Part shown: positions 1 to 7,749 of the stretch, one piece after another | Numbering within the stretch: position 1 is the stretch's first letter | Layout of the letters: each line of letters starts with the position of its first letter | From: Sphingomonas sp. Leaf407 | Lineage (GTDB): Bacteria; Pseudomonadota; Alphaproteobacteria; Sphingomonadales; Sphingomonadaceae | Assembly: GCF_001425385.1 (NCBI RefSeq) | Contig: NZ_LMQO01000002.1 | Coordinates: forward strand, 248,001 to 312,000 | Direction: 5' to 3' | DNA length: 64,000 nucleotides | The notes under the pieces: model-generated | The model's database searches: none | What the model was told of the DNA's origin: nothing | Seen by the model: the letters and a program-made list of their open reading frames with translations, nothing else | Program-made: the position numbers and the translations under genes

Positions 1-722
1 ACGCGATCAGCGGCTTCGTCGGCGGTGGTGCCGGTGTCGCGCGCGTCAAGGCGCACGACTATCGCGTCTCGAACCGCTTCTCGGCGCTCGACGACTCGGA
101 CACGGTCTTCGCATGGCAGGCGATTGCGGGCATCCGCGCGCCGCTGAGCGAGAACGTCGACGTTTCGCTGAAGTATCGTTTCTTCAACGCCGAAGACGTT
201 CGCATCGTGAACGTTCGTGGCGTCGGTTACGACGGTCGTTTCCGGTCGCACAGCCTGCTGGGTGGCCTGACCTTCAACTTCGGCGCGCCGACCCCGGTTC
301 CGCCGCCGCTGCCGCCAGAGCCCGTTGCTCCGCCGCCGCCGGCACCGGAACCCGCTCCCCCGGTCGTCGAAACCGTCTGCACGCCGGGACCGTACATCGT
401 GTTCTTCGAATGGGACAAGTCGGACGTCACGCCGGAAGCGGCTGGCATTCTCGACAACGCCATCTCGAACTACCAGTCGTGCGGCAATGCGCGCGTCATG
501 CTTGCCGGCCACGCCGACAAGTCGGGCTCGGCTTCGTACAACGTCGGTCTTTCGCAGCGTCGTGCGGACTCGGTCCGTGCGTACATGGAAGGCCGTGGCG
601 TCGGCGCGTCGAACATCTCGACCGAAGCGTTCGGCGAAGGCCGTCCGCGCGTCGAGACTGCCGATGGCGTCCGCGAGCTGCAGAACCGTCGCGTGGAAAT
701 CACCTACGGTCCGGGCATGTAA
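1..722 (+). CDS. OmpA family outer membrane protein, 3' part (5' end outside window)
   Basis: The frame is open from base 3 to a TAA at 720-722, so the N-terminus lies upstream of the window. The visible part has three sections. First comes the end of an outer-membrane beta-barrel, with alternating aromatic strands ending GGLTFNFG. A Pro/Ala-rich hinge of about 35 residues follows. Last is a C-terminal OmpA-like peptidoglycan-binding domain with VFFEWDKSDVTPEA, the GHADKSGS loop, LSQRRADSVRAYM and NRRVEITYG. By family knowledge it links the outer membrane to the cell wall. A strong intrinsic terminator follows. The family call is secure; whether it is the major porin cannot be judged. Confidence 0.93.
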   Translation, partial: AISGFVGGGAGVARVKAHDYRVSNRFSALDDSDTVFAWQAIAGIRAPLSENVDVSLKYRFFNAEDVRIVNVRGVGYDGRFRSHSLLGGLTFNFGAPTPVPPPLPPEPVAPPPPAPEPAPPVVETVCTPGPYIVFFEWDKSDVTPEAAGILDNAISNYQSCGNARVMLAGHADKSGSASYNVGLSQRRADSVRAYMEGRGVGASNISTEAFGEGRPRVETADGVRELQNRRVEITYGPGM

Positions 723-755
723 TTCTACTTTCCTTCGGGAAAATAGCATTCGCAA

Positions 756-786
756 AGAGGGAGGTCGGGCAACCGGCCTCCCTTTT
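756..786 (+). terminator. Intrinsic terminator after ompA-like gene
   Basis: GGGAGG-T-CGG (759-768) pairs with CCG-G-CCTCCC (773-782) around a GCAA tetraloop. This gives a 10-bp stem with one G-U pair, followed by TTTT at 783-786. It separates the OmpA gene from the phosphotransferase gene. Confidence 0.85.
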
Positions 787-815
787 CGTTTGTGTCGGAT
801 GTAGCGGAGCGGAGG

Positions 816-1616
816 ATGGATCGCGAAACCCCCTGCGCACCGGTGGACGTGCCGCCCGGTATCGCCGAAGCAGTGGCGGGATATGACTGGGCGCGCGATC
901 TGGTCGGGGAATCGGGCGGGGCGGTGTACCGGCTACATGGTCGGCCGGGGGCGGCTGACCTGTTCCTCAAACACGGCACCGGACCGGTCGCCGACGACAT
1001 CGCCGACGAGATGATCCGGCTGCGCTGGCTGGCCGGACGGATGCCGGTGCCGGCCGTGGTCCGCTTCGTCGGGGCGGACGATGCGGCGTGGCTGCTGACG
1101 ACGGCGCTGCCGGGCGAAACGGCGTATCAGGCGTTGTCGCGACGGCCGGACGCGGCGCTGGTCGACGCGCTGGTGGCGTTCCTGCGGCGGCTGCATGCGA
1201 TCCCGGTCGCGTCCTGCCCGTTCGCGAGCGACCATCAGCGGCGGATGGCGGCGGCGCGGGCACGGATCGACGCGGGCCAGGTCGACGAAGAGGATTTCGA
1301 CGACGAGCGGCTCGGCTGGTCGGCGGGGCAGGTGTGGGCGGCGATGCGGGCGCTGTTGCCGCTCGACCCCGATGCGGTGGTGACGCATGGCGATTTCTCG
1401 CTCGACAATCTGCTGGTGCAGGGCGGGGCGGTGGTCGGCTGCATCGACGTGGCGCGGGCCGGGGTGGCGGATCGCTATCAGGACCTTGCGATCCTGTTCA
1501 ACTGCCTCGGCGAGTTCGGACCCGGTCTACAGGAGCGGATGTTCGCGGCCTATGGCATCGCCGAGCCGGACACCGACCGGCTGACGTTCCATCTATTGCT
1601 CGACGAACTGTTTTAG
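816..1616 (+). CDS. APH(3')-like aminoglycoside phosphotransferase
   Basis: A 266-residue phosphotransferase of the APH kinase fold. It has the ATP-site lysine in LFLKHG (K52), the catalytic loop HGDFSLDN (191-198, D193) and the metal-binding segment IDVARAGVADRYQDLA with D211. The C-terminus reads LLDELF. Length and order match APH(3')-II enzymes, which phosphorylate the 3'-hydroxyl of kanamycin/neomycin-type drugs using ATP. ATG 816 is preferred over an upstream in-frame GTG at 792 because GGAG at 806-809 lies six bases before it. It is flanked by housekeeping genes without mobile elements, so it looks like a resident chromosomal gene. Substrate is inferred; other small molecules are possible. 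Confidence 0.85.
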   Translation: MDRETPCAPVDVPPGIAEAVAGYDWARDLVGESGGAVYRLHGRPGAADLFLKHGTGPVADDIADEMIRLRWLAGRMPVPAVVRFVGADDAAWLLTTALPGETAYQALSRRPDAALVDALVAFLRRLHAIPVASCPFASDHQRRMAAARARIDAGQVDEEDFDDERLGWSAGQVWAAMRALLPLDPDAVVTHGDFSLDNLLVQGGAVVGCIDVARAGVADRYQDLAILFNCLGEFGPGLQERMFAAYGIAEPDTDRLTFHLLLDELF

Positions 1617-1640
1617 GGCCGATCGACCTTCCTTCGCGCG

Positions 1641-1751
1641 TCGTCCCCCCGGACTCGTTCCGGGGTCCACCTGGCCGCACATGCGGTGAATCAAGGCTCA
1701 AGGCGTAGCGATTGCCGAGCCGTGGACCCCGGGACAAGTCCGGGGTGACGA
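1641..1751. repeat. Long intergenic inverted repeat
   Basis: Left arm 1641-1670 (with GGACTCGTTCCGGGGTCCAC) and right arm 1722-1751 (with GTGGACCCCGGGACAAGTCC) are near-perfect reverse complements separated by about 50 bases. It fills the gap between the convergent phosphotransferase and ygfZ genes. The sequence resembles the CCGGA..TCCGGGG type of interspersed repeat seen in sphingomonad genomes. It could form a transcript-end hairpin for both genes. Confidence 0.7.
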
Positions 1752-1815
1752 AAGGAGCGGCAGTCTCGGTCGGAAATGACGAAGATTGGTCGGAAATGCG
1801 AAATGTCGATCGGCC

Positions 1816-2550
1816 CTAGGCGGGATCGCCGGCCAAGGCGGCCGCCAGCCATGCCGGGCGGAGCGTATCGCCAAGATCATCGACCCGGCGATGTTCGACC
1901 GCCAGCCCGAGGTCGGCGTGGAGCAGGCGGGTGCGCGGACCGGCGGTGTCGGTCGGCACCACCACCAGCCGGCGGTTGACCGTCGAGCGATAGTGCATTC
2001 GCGCGGTATTCTCCTGTCCGACATAGCAGCCCTTGGTGAAGCTGACCCCGTTCAGTTCGGCGGCGTTGCACTCCAGCCAGAGCGTTTGGCCATCGCCGAA
2101 CTCGGCGCGGCCCTCAACGATGCCGAGGCGCAGTCGGTGTTCGTGCCAGCCGGTCGCCGGTTCGCCGGGCGGTGCCAGCCAGCGGCGGCCAAGCTCCGGC
2201 AGGCGGGGATCGGGCAGCCCTTGCGTTCCTTCCGCCGACCAGTGAACGCCGGTATCTTCCCGCGCGATCGTGACCGCGCGGCGCAGGCGATAGACGGTGA
2301 GGCGTTTGGCGATCGCGTCGATGGCATCGGCCTCGGCATCGATCAGTACGTCGCTGCCGTCTGCCCACAGGATGAAATCGAACAGCGCCTTGCCCTGCGG
2401 CGTCAGCAATGCCGCCCATAACGGCCGGTCGGGCGCGAGCAGGGCGAGATCGTGCGTGACGAGCCCTTGCAGGAAATCGCGTGCATCGGTGCCGCCGATG
2501 CGCAGCACGGCGCGATCGGCAAGCCAGGTTCCGGGGGTGGTCAGCGTCAT
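1816..2550 (-). CDS. ygfZ: YgfZ/GcvT-family folate-binding protein
   Basis: A 244-residue protein of the YgfZ (IBA57-like) family. These tetrahydrofolate-binding proteins assist maturation and repair of iron-sulfur enzymes in the cytoplasm. The family signature KGCYVGQE is present at residues 173-180 with its cysteine at 175. The N-terminus TWLADRAVLRIGGTDARDFLQGLVTHD is the usual GcvT-like fold entry. The frame stays open upstream, but the ATG at 2550 is the natural start because the family begins here and the divergent dihydroorotase gene starts 49 bases away. It is an ordinary single-copy gene with no anomaly. Confidence 0.93.
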   Translation of the reverse strand: MTLTTPGTWLADRAVLRIGGTDARDFLQGLVTHDLALLAPDRPLWAALLTPQGKALFDFILWADGSDVLIDAEADAIDAIAKRLTVYRLRRAVTIAREDTGVHWSAEGTQGLPDPRLPELGRRWLAPPGEPATGWHEHRLRLGIVEGRAEFGDGQTLWLECNAAELNGVSFTKGCYVGQENTARMHYRSTVNRRLVVVPTDTAGPRTRLLHADLGLAVEHRRVDDLGDTLRPAWLAAALAGDPA

Positions 2551-2598
2551 GGGGACGAGGTAGGAGGCCCCACCCCCCAGCGACAAGAGGCGGCAGCG

Positions 2599-3924
2599 TT
2601 GGCGACCTTCGATACCAAGCTCACCGGTGGCACGGTCCACCTTCCCGGCGGACCGGCGCGGGTCGACATCGGCATCACCGACGGACGGATCGCCGGCATC
2701 GGCGTGGCCGGCGACGCGGGCGAGACGATCGATTGCACCGGGCTCGACATCCTGCCCGGCGTGATCGACACGCAGGTGCATTTCCGCGAGCCGGGGCTGG
2801 TCCACAAGGAGGACCTCGCCACCGGATCGGTCGCGGCGGTAATGGGCGGCGTGACCGCGGTGTTCGAAATGCCGAACACCAAGCCGAACACCGACAATGC
2901 GGAAGCGATCAACGACAAGCTGGCCCGCGCGCAGGGCCGGATGTGGTGCGACCACGCCTTCTACGTCGGGGCGACCGCGCGCAACGCCGATCATCTGGCC
3001 GAACTGGAGCGCCTGCCCGGCACCGCCGGGGTCAAGATCTTCATGGGATCGTCGACCGGCGACCTGCTGGTGTCCGAGGATGCCGACCTGCTGCGCGTGC
3101 TGCGCCATGGCCGGCGGCGCGTGGCGATCCATGCCGAGGACGAGACGCGGATGATCGCGCGCGAGGGCGAGCGGGTGAGCGGCGATCCGTCGTCACACCC
3201 CGTCTGGCGCGACGACGAGAGCGCGCTGATCGCGACGCGGCGCATCCTGCGCCTCGCGCGTGAGGCGGGTCGGCGGGTCCATGTCCTGCACGTCACCACC
3301 CCGGCCGAACTGGAACTGCTCGGCGCGAACAAGGACATCGCCTCGTGCGAGGTCACGCCGCAGCATCTGACGCTGGCCGGCGAGGAGGCCTATCCGCGGC
3401 TTGGCACCTATGCTCAGATGAACCCGCCGATCCGCTCGGGCGCGCATCGCGACGGGCTGTGGCACTGGCTGACCCAGGGTGTGCCCGACGTGATCGGTTC
3501 GGACCATGCGCCGCACACCGTCGAGGAAAAGGCCAAGCGCTATCCGGCATCGCCCAGCGGCATGCCGGGCGTGCAGACGCTGTTGCCGCTGCTGCTCAAC
3601 CATGTGGCGGAGGGGCGGCTGACGATGCCGCGGCTGATCGACCTGACCAGTGCCGGCGCGCAGCGTATCTTCGGGCTGGTCGGCAAGGGGCGGATCGCGT
3701 TCGGCTATGACGCCGATCTGACCGTCGTCGATCTCAAGTCGCGCTGGACCGTCGAGGAATCATGGCTGGCGTCGCGATCGGGCTGGTCGCCGTTCACCGG
3801 CGATACGCTGACCGGGCGGCCGGTGGGCACGATCGTGCGCGGGCGGACCGCGATGTGGGAAGCGCAACTGGTCGGCGAGGCGCAGGGTCAGCCGGTGCGG
3901 TTCGAGTCGACCGCGTTCGGGTGA
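2599..3924 (+). CDS. pyrC: Dihydroorotase (class I type)
   Basis: A metal-dependent amidohydrolase of 441 residues that interconverts carbamoyl-aspartate and dihydroorotate in pyrimidine synthesis. Visible landmarks are the metal-binding DTQVHFREPG (HxH), the lysine expected to be carboxylated in GVKIFMGSSTG, HVLHVTTPAEL, and the late SDHAPHT aspartate motif. The start is taken as TTG 2599, eight bases after AAGAGG and matching the family N-terminus. The frame continues upstream into the opposite-strand ygfZ, but that part has no homologous look. An allantoinase is less likely given the complete DHOase pattern. Confidence 0.92.
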   Translation: MATFDTKLTGGTVHLPGGPARVDIGITDGRIAGIGVAGDAGETIDCTGLDILPGVIDTQVHFREPGLVHKEDLATGSVAAVMGGVTAVFEMPNTKPNTDNAEAINDKLARAQGRMWCDHAFYVGATARNADHLAELERLPGTAGVKIFMGSSTGDLLVSEDADLLRVLRHGRRRVAIHAEDETRMIAREGERVSGDPSSHPVWRDDESALIATRRILRLAREAGRRVHVLHVTTPAELELLGANKDIASCEVTPQHLTLAGEEAYPRLGTYAQMNPPIRSGAHRDGLWHWLTQGVPDVIGSDHAPHTVEEKAKRYPASPSGMPGVQTLLPLLLNHVAEGRLTMPRLIDLTSAGAQRIFGLVGKGRIAFGYDADLTVVDLKSRWTVEESWLASRSGWSPFTGDTLTGRPVGTIVRGRTAMWEAQLVGEAQGQPVRFESTAFG

Positions 3925-3930
3925 TGGGGT

Positions 3931-3966
3931 GCGGCGCTGGGTGGGGGGGAACCTACCCAGCGCCGC
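3931..3966. terminator. GC-rich 12-bp hairpin between convergent genes
   Basis: GCGGCGCTGGGT (3931-3942) pairs perfectly with ACCCAGCGCCGC (3955-3966) around a 12-base loop. There is no T-run, so it is not a textbook intrinsic terminator. It begins seven bases after the dihydroorotase stop and lies before the convergent DUF1134 gene. It could block transcription in both directions. Confidence 0.55.
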
Positions 3967-4051
3967 GGGCGAAGCCCGCGTCGTCGACCGGGCTACGCCC
4001 GCCGGCCGGGCTGGCGCGAGTCGAGTCAGGCAGTGGCCTGCCGCGCTGCGC

Positions 4052-4765
4052 CTAGAACGGCAGCCACCGCTGTTTCTCGCTGAACCGCATATACCCGACG
4101 TTCGCGCCCAGCCGCCAGCCGACGCCCAGCCGCACCGGGATCATCACTATGTCGCCGCGCCGCAGATAGCTGGCCGAAAAACCGCCGACGAAATAGGCAC
4201 GCCCCTCGGCGGCGGGGAAACGGCGGTAGAGTTCCTGCGAGTCGTACAGGTTGTAGACCAGCACGAAGACCTTGGTCGCATCGCCGCCGACATCGAAGCC
4301 GACCGACGGCCCGGTCCAGTAGACGGTGCGCTGCCCCTCCACCTTGTGGTTCATCACGCCCGAGCCATAGCGCAGGCCGACGACGAACGCGCCCGCCGCC
4401 TCGCGCCCGGCGATATAGGCGTTGGGCTTGCCCTGATCCTTCAGGATATTCTCGATGATCCCGGCCAGCCCCTCGGCGCCGCGCCCGAACACACCCTCGG
4501 CTGCGCCGATCAGGTCGTCGCGTTCGAACGTGTCGCCCGCAGCACTGGTCGCGGTGCTGCTCGGCGGAGTGGTGGTCGGCGGCTCGGCCTGCTGCACCGG
4601 CTCGGGCGTATAGGCGGGCGGCACGTCGCGCGGTTGCGTCGGCGGGACGGGAGCGGGGGCGAGATCGCCGTCGATCGCATCGTTCGGGTCGACCGTGCGC
4701 ACCTGCGCCTGCGCCGGTGCCGCCAGCACCATGAGCGGCAACAGCCACCCGATCACCCGTTGCAT
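4052..4765 (-). CDS. DUF1134 / EipA-like periplasmic envelope protein
   Basis: A 237-residue exported protein. It has a Sec signal peptide (MQRVIGWLLPLMVLAAPAQA), a Pro/Thr-rich linker to about residue 75, then a DUF1134 domain with GVMNHKVEGQRTVYWTGPSVGFD and the ending GYMRFSEKQRWLPF. In Brucella the DUF1134 protein EipA is a periplasmic factor for envelope integrity, so a similar role is inferred. ATG 4765 is chosen because it gives a clean signal peptide and has GGGGAG upstream; the frame extends 12 codons further. It is monocistronic, between pyrC and tRNA-Ser. Confidence 0.88.
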   Translation of the reverse strand: MQRVIGWLLPLMVLAAPAQAQVRTVDPNDAIDGDLAPAPVPPTQPRDVPPAYTPEPVQQAEPPTTTPPSSTATSAAGDTFERDDLIGAAEGVFGRGAEGLAGIIENILKDQGKPNAYIAGREAAGAFVVGLRYGSGVMNHKVEGQRTVYWTGPSVGFDVGGDATKVFVLVYNLYDSQELYRRFPAAEGRAYFVGGFSASYLRRGDIVMIPVRLGVGWRLGANVGYMRFSEKQRWLPF

Positions 4766-4933
4766 CTGTCCATTCTCCCCACGCGGAACCCGATGCCGCA
4801 CGATAGGCCGCCTCGCCCTTGCCCCGCAATGAACGCGCGGCCGGCGGTGTGCGAATTACGAGCAACGTTGTGGTTGATCGCCGGGCATTCCCTCGTTATA
4901 GGCCCGCACTCCAAGGCTTGGCATAGCCCCTTG

Positions 4934-5026
4934 GGAGACGTGGGTGAGTGGCTGAAACCAGCGGTTTGCTAAACCGCCGTAGGGGGATTACTCCTACCGA
5001 GGGTTCGAATCCCTCCGTCTCCGCCA
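4934..5026 (+). tRNA. tRNA-Ser(GCT)
   Basis: Acceptor arm GGAGACG (4934-4940) pairs with CGTCTCC (5016-5022). The discriminator is G5023 and CCA is encoded at 5024-5026. Anticodon stem GCGGT/ACCGC encloses the loop TTGCTAA with anticodon GCT (4968-4970), which reads AGC/AGT. A long variable arm (TAGGGGGATTACTCCTA) is diagnostic for serine tRNA, and the T-arm GAGGGTTCGAATCCCTC is intact. An AT-rich islet begins directly after it. Confidence 0.97.
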
Positions 5027-5353
5027 GTTTTTTGCCTAAGGCATTGAGCTGTATTGATTTTTTCGATCCGCTGGTTTCAGAACCAATAAAGCCGCCAACG
5101 TGCAGTTTGGCATTGCAAGCCCTCGTATGGCCGAATCATGCCCTGCCTTTCCTGACCTTCGGTCGTTTTACGACGTACAGACCGACTATGAGTCGGACAA
5201 GGACGACGCAGCGTACAAGGCACGCAAAGCCATCGAAGCTTGCAGTCGACAAAAAGACGAAGAGCCGATGACTGGAATTGCAAATGTTAGGGCGTTTTAA
5301 ACTACCGGCTTCGAACTAATGCCGATGAGTACCATCCAGCGAAGACGAAATTT
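5027..5353. other. Gene-poor AT-richer stretch between tRNA-Ser and SIR2 gene
   Basis: No gene is convincingly supported here. Base composition drops right after the tRNA CCA end, with a T-run at 5028-5033. A 66-codon frame on the + strand (5100-5300) lacks a ribosome site and recognisable similarity. I see neither an integrase nor a second copy of the tRNA 3' end. It may be decayed island DNA. Confidence 0.5.
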
Positions 5354-6250
5354 CTATCGCATTGCGCGAAGCTCTTCCGCAAGTATCTCTCTTCGACGAG
5401 CAACAGTAACTTCTGCCAGCGCATCAATAGTAAGTGCTAAATTCTTGTGATTGTCGATGGGGTCGTATTCAATAACGTAGAGTTTTCTAAGATTCTTAGA
5501 GACATCTCGAAATCGAGAATTTATTGGACTTGGTTGTAAAATATAGTGTGGGCGTGCGTTGGGAAATTTTTGTGCATAACGCTCCACTAGAAGTGATATG
5601 GCAGGGTCGTTCATGGAGAACCCGACAAATAAGAATGTGTACGATACTAGAAGAGTGCCGATAAACTCGCTATACGCCCAATTTGAGAACGCCTTTTTAG
5701 CGTAATCTGTCTTAGCAAATATCATCGATGTTGGACTATCAACCGTACCGTGTATCTTGATAATATATTTTTTGTCGTCCCTAAGGATATGAAATACTTC
5801 TTCTGATAAATTTGAAATAGTTATCGGATAGTGCGTACCAGTCGATGCATCTTGAAACGTGCTTTCAAGAAGTTTGTCAAAATTTGTAGTAAGTGTTATG
5901 CGCTGATCTAGCGATGCAATCGATTTATGAAGATCGGAAACTAATCCTACTTTAGAAAATTCTTCATAGACCAAATTATTCCATGAATTTTCGTCTAGAG
6001 AAGATTTTATTATCTCACATGCCATTATATAGTCTTTGGAAAGGAGAAGCTCTTCCACAATTTTTTTGTCAATAGTTGAATTAATTAGGCCCGCAGCATG
6101 ACGCAAAAAGCCTTCCCAATCGCGCATATGTTGGCCGCTGCGGGTTTTTACACCTGCGGACACGCCTGACCCGACAAACACAATAACTTTTCGTCGCGCG
6201 CAATCGTCGACAAGGTCTCGGTTGAAGGTCACCATAACCTTCATCTTCAA
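5354..6250 (-). CDS. SIR2-family protein (candidate NAD+-hydrolysing defence effector)
   Basis: A 298-residue protein with the SIR2 fold of the SIR2_2 type. It has the nucleotide loop VFVGSGVSAG (GSGVSAG at 27-33), TTNFD at 121-125 (N123 as the catalytic-type asparagine), KIHGT with H167, and LFVGFSMNDP at 209-216. All active-site landmarks look intact. In known phage-defence systems (ThsA, DSR, Sir2-Argonaute) this domain degrades NAD+ and stops growth; that role is inferred here. The TTG at 6250 overlaps the ParA stop as TTGA, so the two are translationally coupled. ATG at 6244 or 6235 are alternative starts. Codon use is AT-rich, unlike its neighbours. There is no signal peptide or second domain. 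Confidence 0.85.
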   Translation of the reverse strand: MKMKVMVTFNRDLVDDCARRKVIVFVGSGVSAGVKTRSGQHMRDWEGFLRHAAGLINSTIDKKIVEELLLSKDYIMACEIIKSSLDENSWNNLVYEEFSKVGLVSDLHKSIASLDQRITLTTNFDKLLESTFQDASTGTHYPITISNLSEEVFHILRDDKKYIIKIHGTVDSPTSMIFAKTDYAKKAFSNWAYSEFIGTLLVSYTFLFVGFSMNDPAISLLVERYAQKFPNARPHYILQPSPINSRFRDVSKNLRKLYVIEYDPIDNHKNLALTIDALAEVTVARRREILAEELRAMR

Positions 6251-7308
6251 TATTTGGCTAAATTTGCAAGAAATCGCTCACCAATATCTGCATAAATTTC
6301 GCGCGCACGTTTCCTTAGCGAAGTATAGCTACCGCTTAGTGCAACCATTGTCATAGGCGTATGCAGCGTCTGGGATTTGGGAGCCAAGCTGCCAAGGTGC
6401 TTAATATCTCCGAGGTGAGGTTCGATTTCGGTCTTTGCTATAAATTGATTTAGATTATGAGATACTTCTTCGGGCAATTTTCGACGTATAACCTCGTATG
6501 CTTCAACAACACGAACAGCGCCATCAGTTACTTTTTCCTTGTGTTGTTGGGTTACATAGCCGACCAAGCGAAGGTTCTTCCTTTTGTAGAACTCTATTTC
6601 TTTTGGATCTTCGGCAAGCTGCATGCCTACGTCAAGCTCTTTACGCCAAACTTTCAGGGCCGAGCCTATATTACGAATGGCCCAAAGAGAGAAAATATCG
6701 ATAGACATTGGTATTACAAAGCTATCAACTGACAATAAGATAGAGCGATTGATAGCGCCTAGCGAAGGGCCCATATCAAAAATGATAAAATCGTAGTCCT
6801 TTGCTCTCTCAATTAAATCGGTAAATAGGAGAGTGGTCCTCAATCCACGAGTGCCGCCCGCCTTTGCGTCTCGCCAATCTTGCGCCAACAAGTCTTCCTT
6901 AAGCGCAAGACGCGGATCGCCTATTACAATATCAAACCCAAAGTTACCTACGCTTCTTATTGGAAGGGTTTCTTGATACCCTTTACCAATTGAAAGAGGA
7001 TGTATAACACTGTATATACTATCCGTTTCTTCAGTTTCGTAAGCCTTTATAAATTCTTCATCGTCCAAGACATATTGAGTTAAGTTACACTGTGGGTCAG
7101 CATCAATGACTAGAACTTTACTATTTGCACCAATAGCAAGTTGAGCAGCAAGATTTGCGACAAGCGTTGTTTTTCCTACCCCGCCCTTGTTATTGAAGAA
7201 GCAAACCGCGTGGACACCCCTGCCTTTGATAACTTCAAGGTCAGCTAGCGCTGCATCTGACATAGCTGGCAATGCTGCCGCTTGCCCTTTTTTACGCCCA
7301 CCCGCCAC
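6247..7308 (-). CDS. ParA/Soj-type P-loop ATPase paired with SIR2
   Basis: A 353-residue ParA-family ATPase. The deviant Walker A is FFNNKGGVGKTT (37-48, signature lysine K41), followed by VLVIDADPQCN (66-75) and the Walker B region YDFIIFDMGPS. A basic, non-conserved N-terminal 30 residues precede the ATPase core. The C-terminal third has YVTQQHKEKV and a helical tail not typical of chromosome-partition ParA. The start is GTG 7308, with GGGAGG five bases upstream. No parB gene or parS-like repeat is nearby, and the partner is a SIR2 protein, so plasmid partition is unlikely. A sensor or regulator of the effector is inferred. Composition is AT-rich. Confidence 0.85.
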   Translation of the reverse strand: MAGGRKKGQAAALPAMSDAALADLEVIKGRGVHAVCFFNNKGGVGKTTLVANLAAQLAIGANSKVLVIDADPQCNLTQYVLDDEEFIKAYETEETDSIYSVIHPLSIGKGYQETLPIRSVGNFGFDIVIGDPRLALKEDLLAQDWRDAKAGGTRGLRTTLLFTDLIERAKDYDFIIFDMGPSLGAINRSILLSVDSFVIPMSIDIFSLWAIRNIGSALKVWRKELDVGMQLAEDPKEIEFYKRKNLRLVGYVTQQHKEKVTDGAVRVVEAYEVIRRKLPEEVSHNLNQFIAKTEIEPHLGDIKHLGSLAPKSQTLHTPMTMVALSGSYTSLRKRAREIYADIGERFLANLAKY

Positions 7309-7477
7309 GTCGACCTCCCAAGTCCATCAATTGCTGCAAAGCGTATAGATAATCGTCAATTGCCTCAAGCAACCCAGATTCTTACGGAACTAACGAAAAC
7401 GGTCGTTTCCGACAGACCTGCGCCAGCTATAACAAATAATAGAATCGCATATTTCGATACACCTGCAGTAAAGATAC

Positions 7478-7669
7478 GAGGCGCGACTGGCCGTTGTGAC
7501 CGTGGCCGATCTTTCCGCCCCGGCCAACAACGGCTTCGTGTCCGGTCGCTATGCGGTGGGCGGCATGACCCTGTACGTGAACAACGGCCCCCCCTTGTGG
7601 CCGGGCTTCGCGCTTAGGCTCGGCGTGCCGTCCGAGCTGATCCGCATCACGTTACGGACGGCGCGGTGA
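7478..7669 (+). pseudogene. C-terminal remnant of a metallophosphoesterase gene
   Basis: The + strand frame ending at TGA 7667-7669 encodes VTVADLSAPANNGF, SGRYAVGGMTLYVNNG and FALRLGVPSELIRITLR. This resembles the last 55-60 residues of calcineurin-like membrane-associated metallophosphoesterases (YaeI type). A TAA lies in frame at 7469-7471, the AT-rich islet precedes it, and the catalytic N-terminal domain is absent. Composition matches the host chromosome. It is most simply a host gene cut off by the islet or by an associated deletion. The remaining bases to 7749 show nothing else. Confidence 0.65.
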
Positions 7670-7749
7670 TCGGGGCGAAGGGCGGTGCGCGGTCCTGAAA
7701 CGCGCCGACTGCCGCCTGACGAGCTTCGGTCCGAAGAAAGCCCGCCCGA

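Larger units (their letters stand above)
5027..7477. mobile_element. AT-rich genomic islet inserted at tRNA-Ser
   Basis: From just after the tRNA 3' end to about 7477 the sequence is much more AT-rich than its surroundings. Codons such as TTA, ATA and AAA, rare in the flanks, are common here. It carries only the ParA-type and SIR2 genes. The right edge abuts a host-composition fragment of a truncated metallophosphoesterase gene. No integrase, transposase or attachment-site duplication could be found, so the transfer mechanism is unknown. Acquisition is inferred from composition and the tRNA location. Confidence 0.65.

Noticed and set aside
5100..5300. A 66-codon plus-strand frame between tRNA-Ser and the SIR2 gene
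   Set aside because: No ribosome site and no recognisable family; treated as non-coding islet DNA.
6247..7308. ParA as part of a plasmid or chromosome partition system
   Set aside because: No parB gene or parS-like repeats nearby, and the gene is translationally coupled to SIR2.
5027..7500. Integrase gene or duplicated tRNA 3' end (attachment sites) for the islet
   Set aside because: Looked for by eye and not found; only composition and the tRNA location support insertion.
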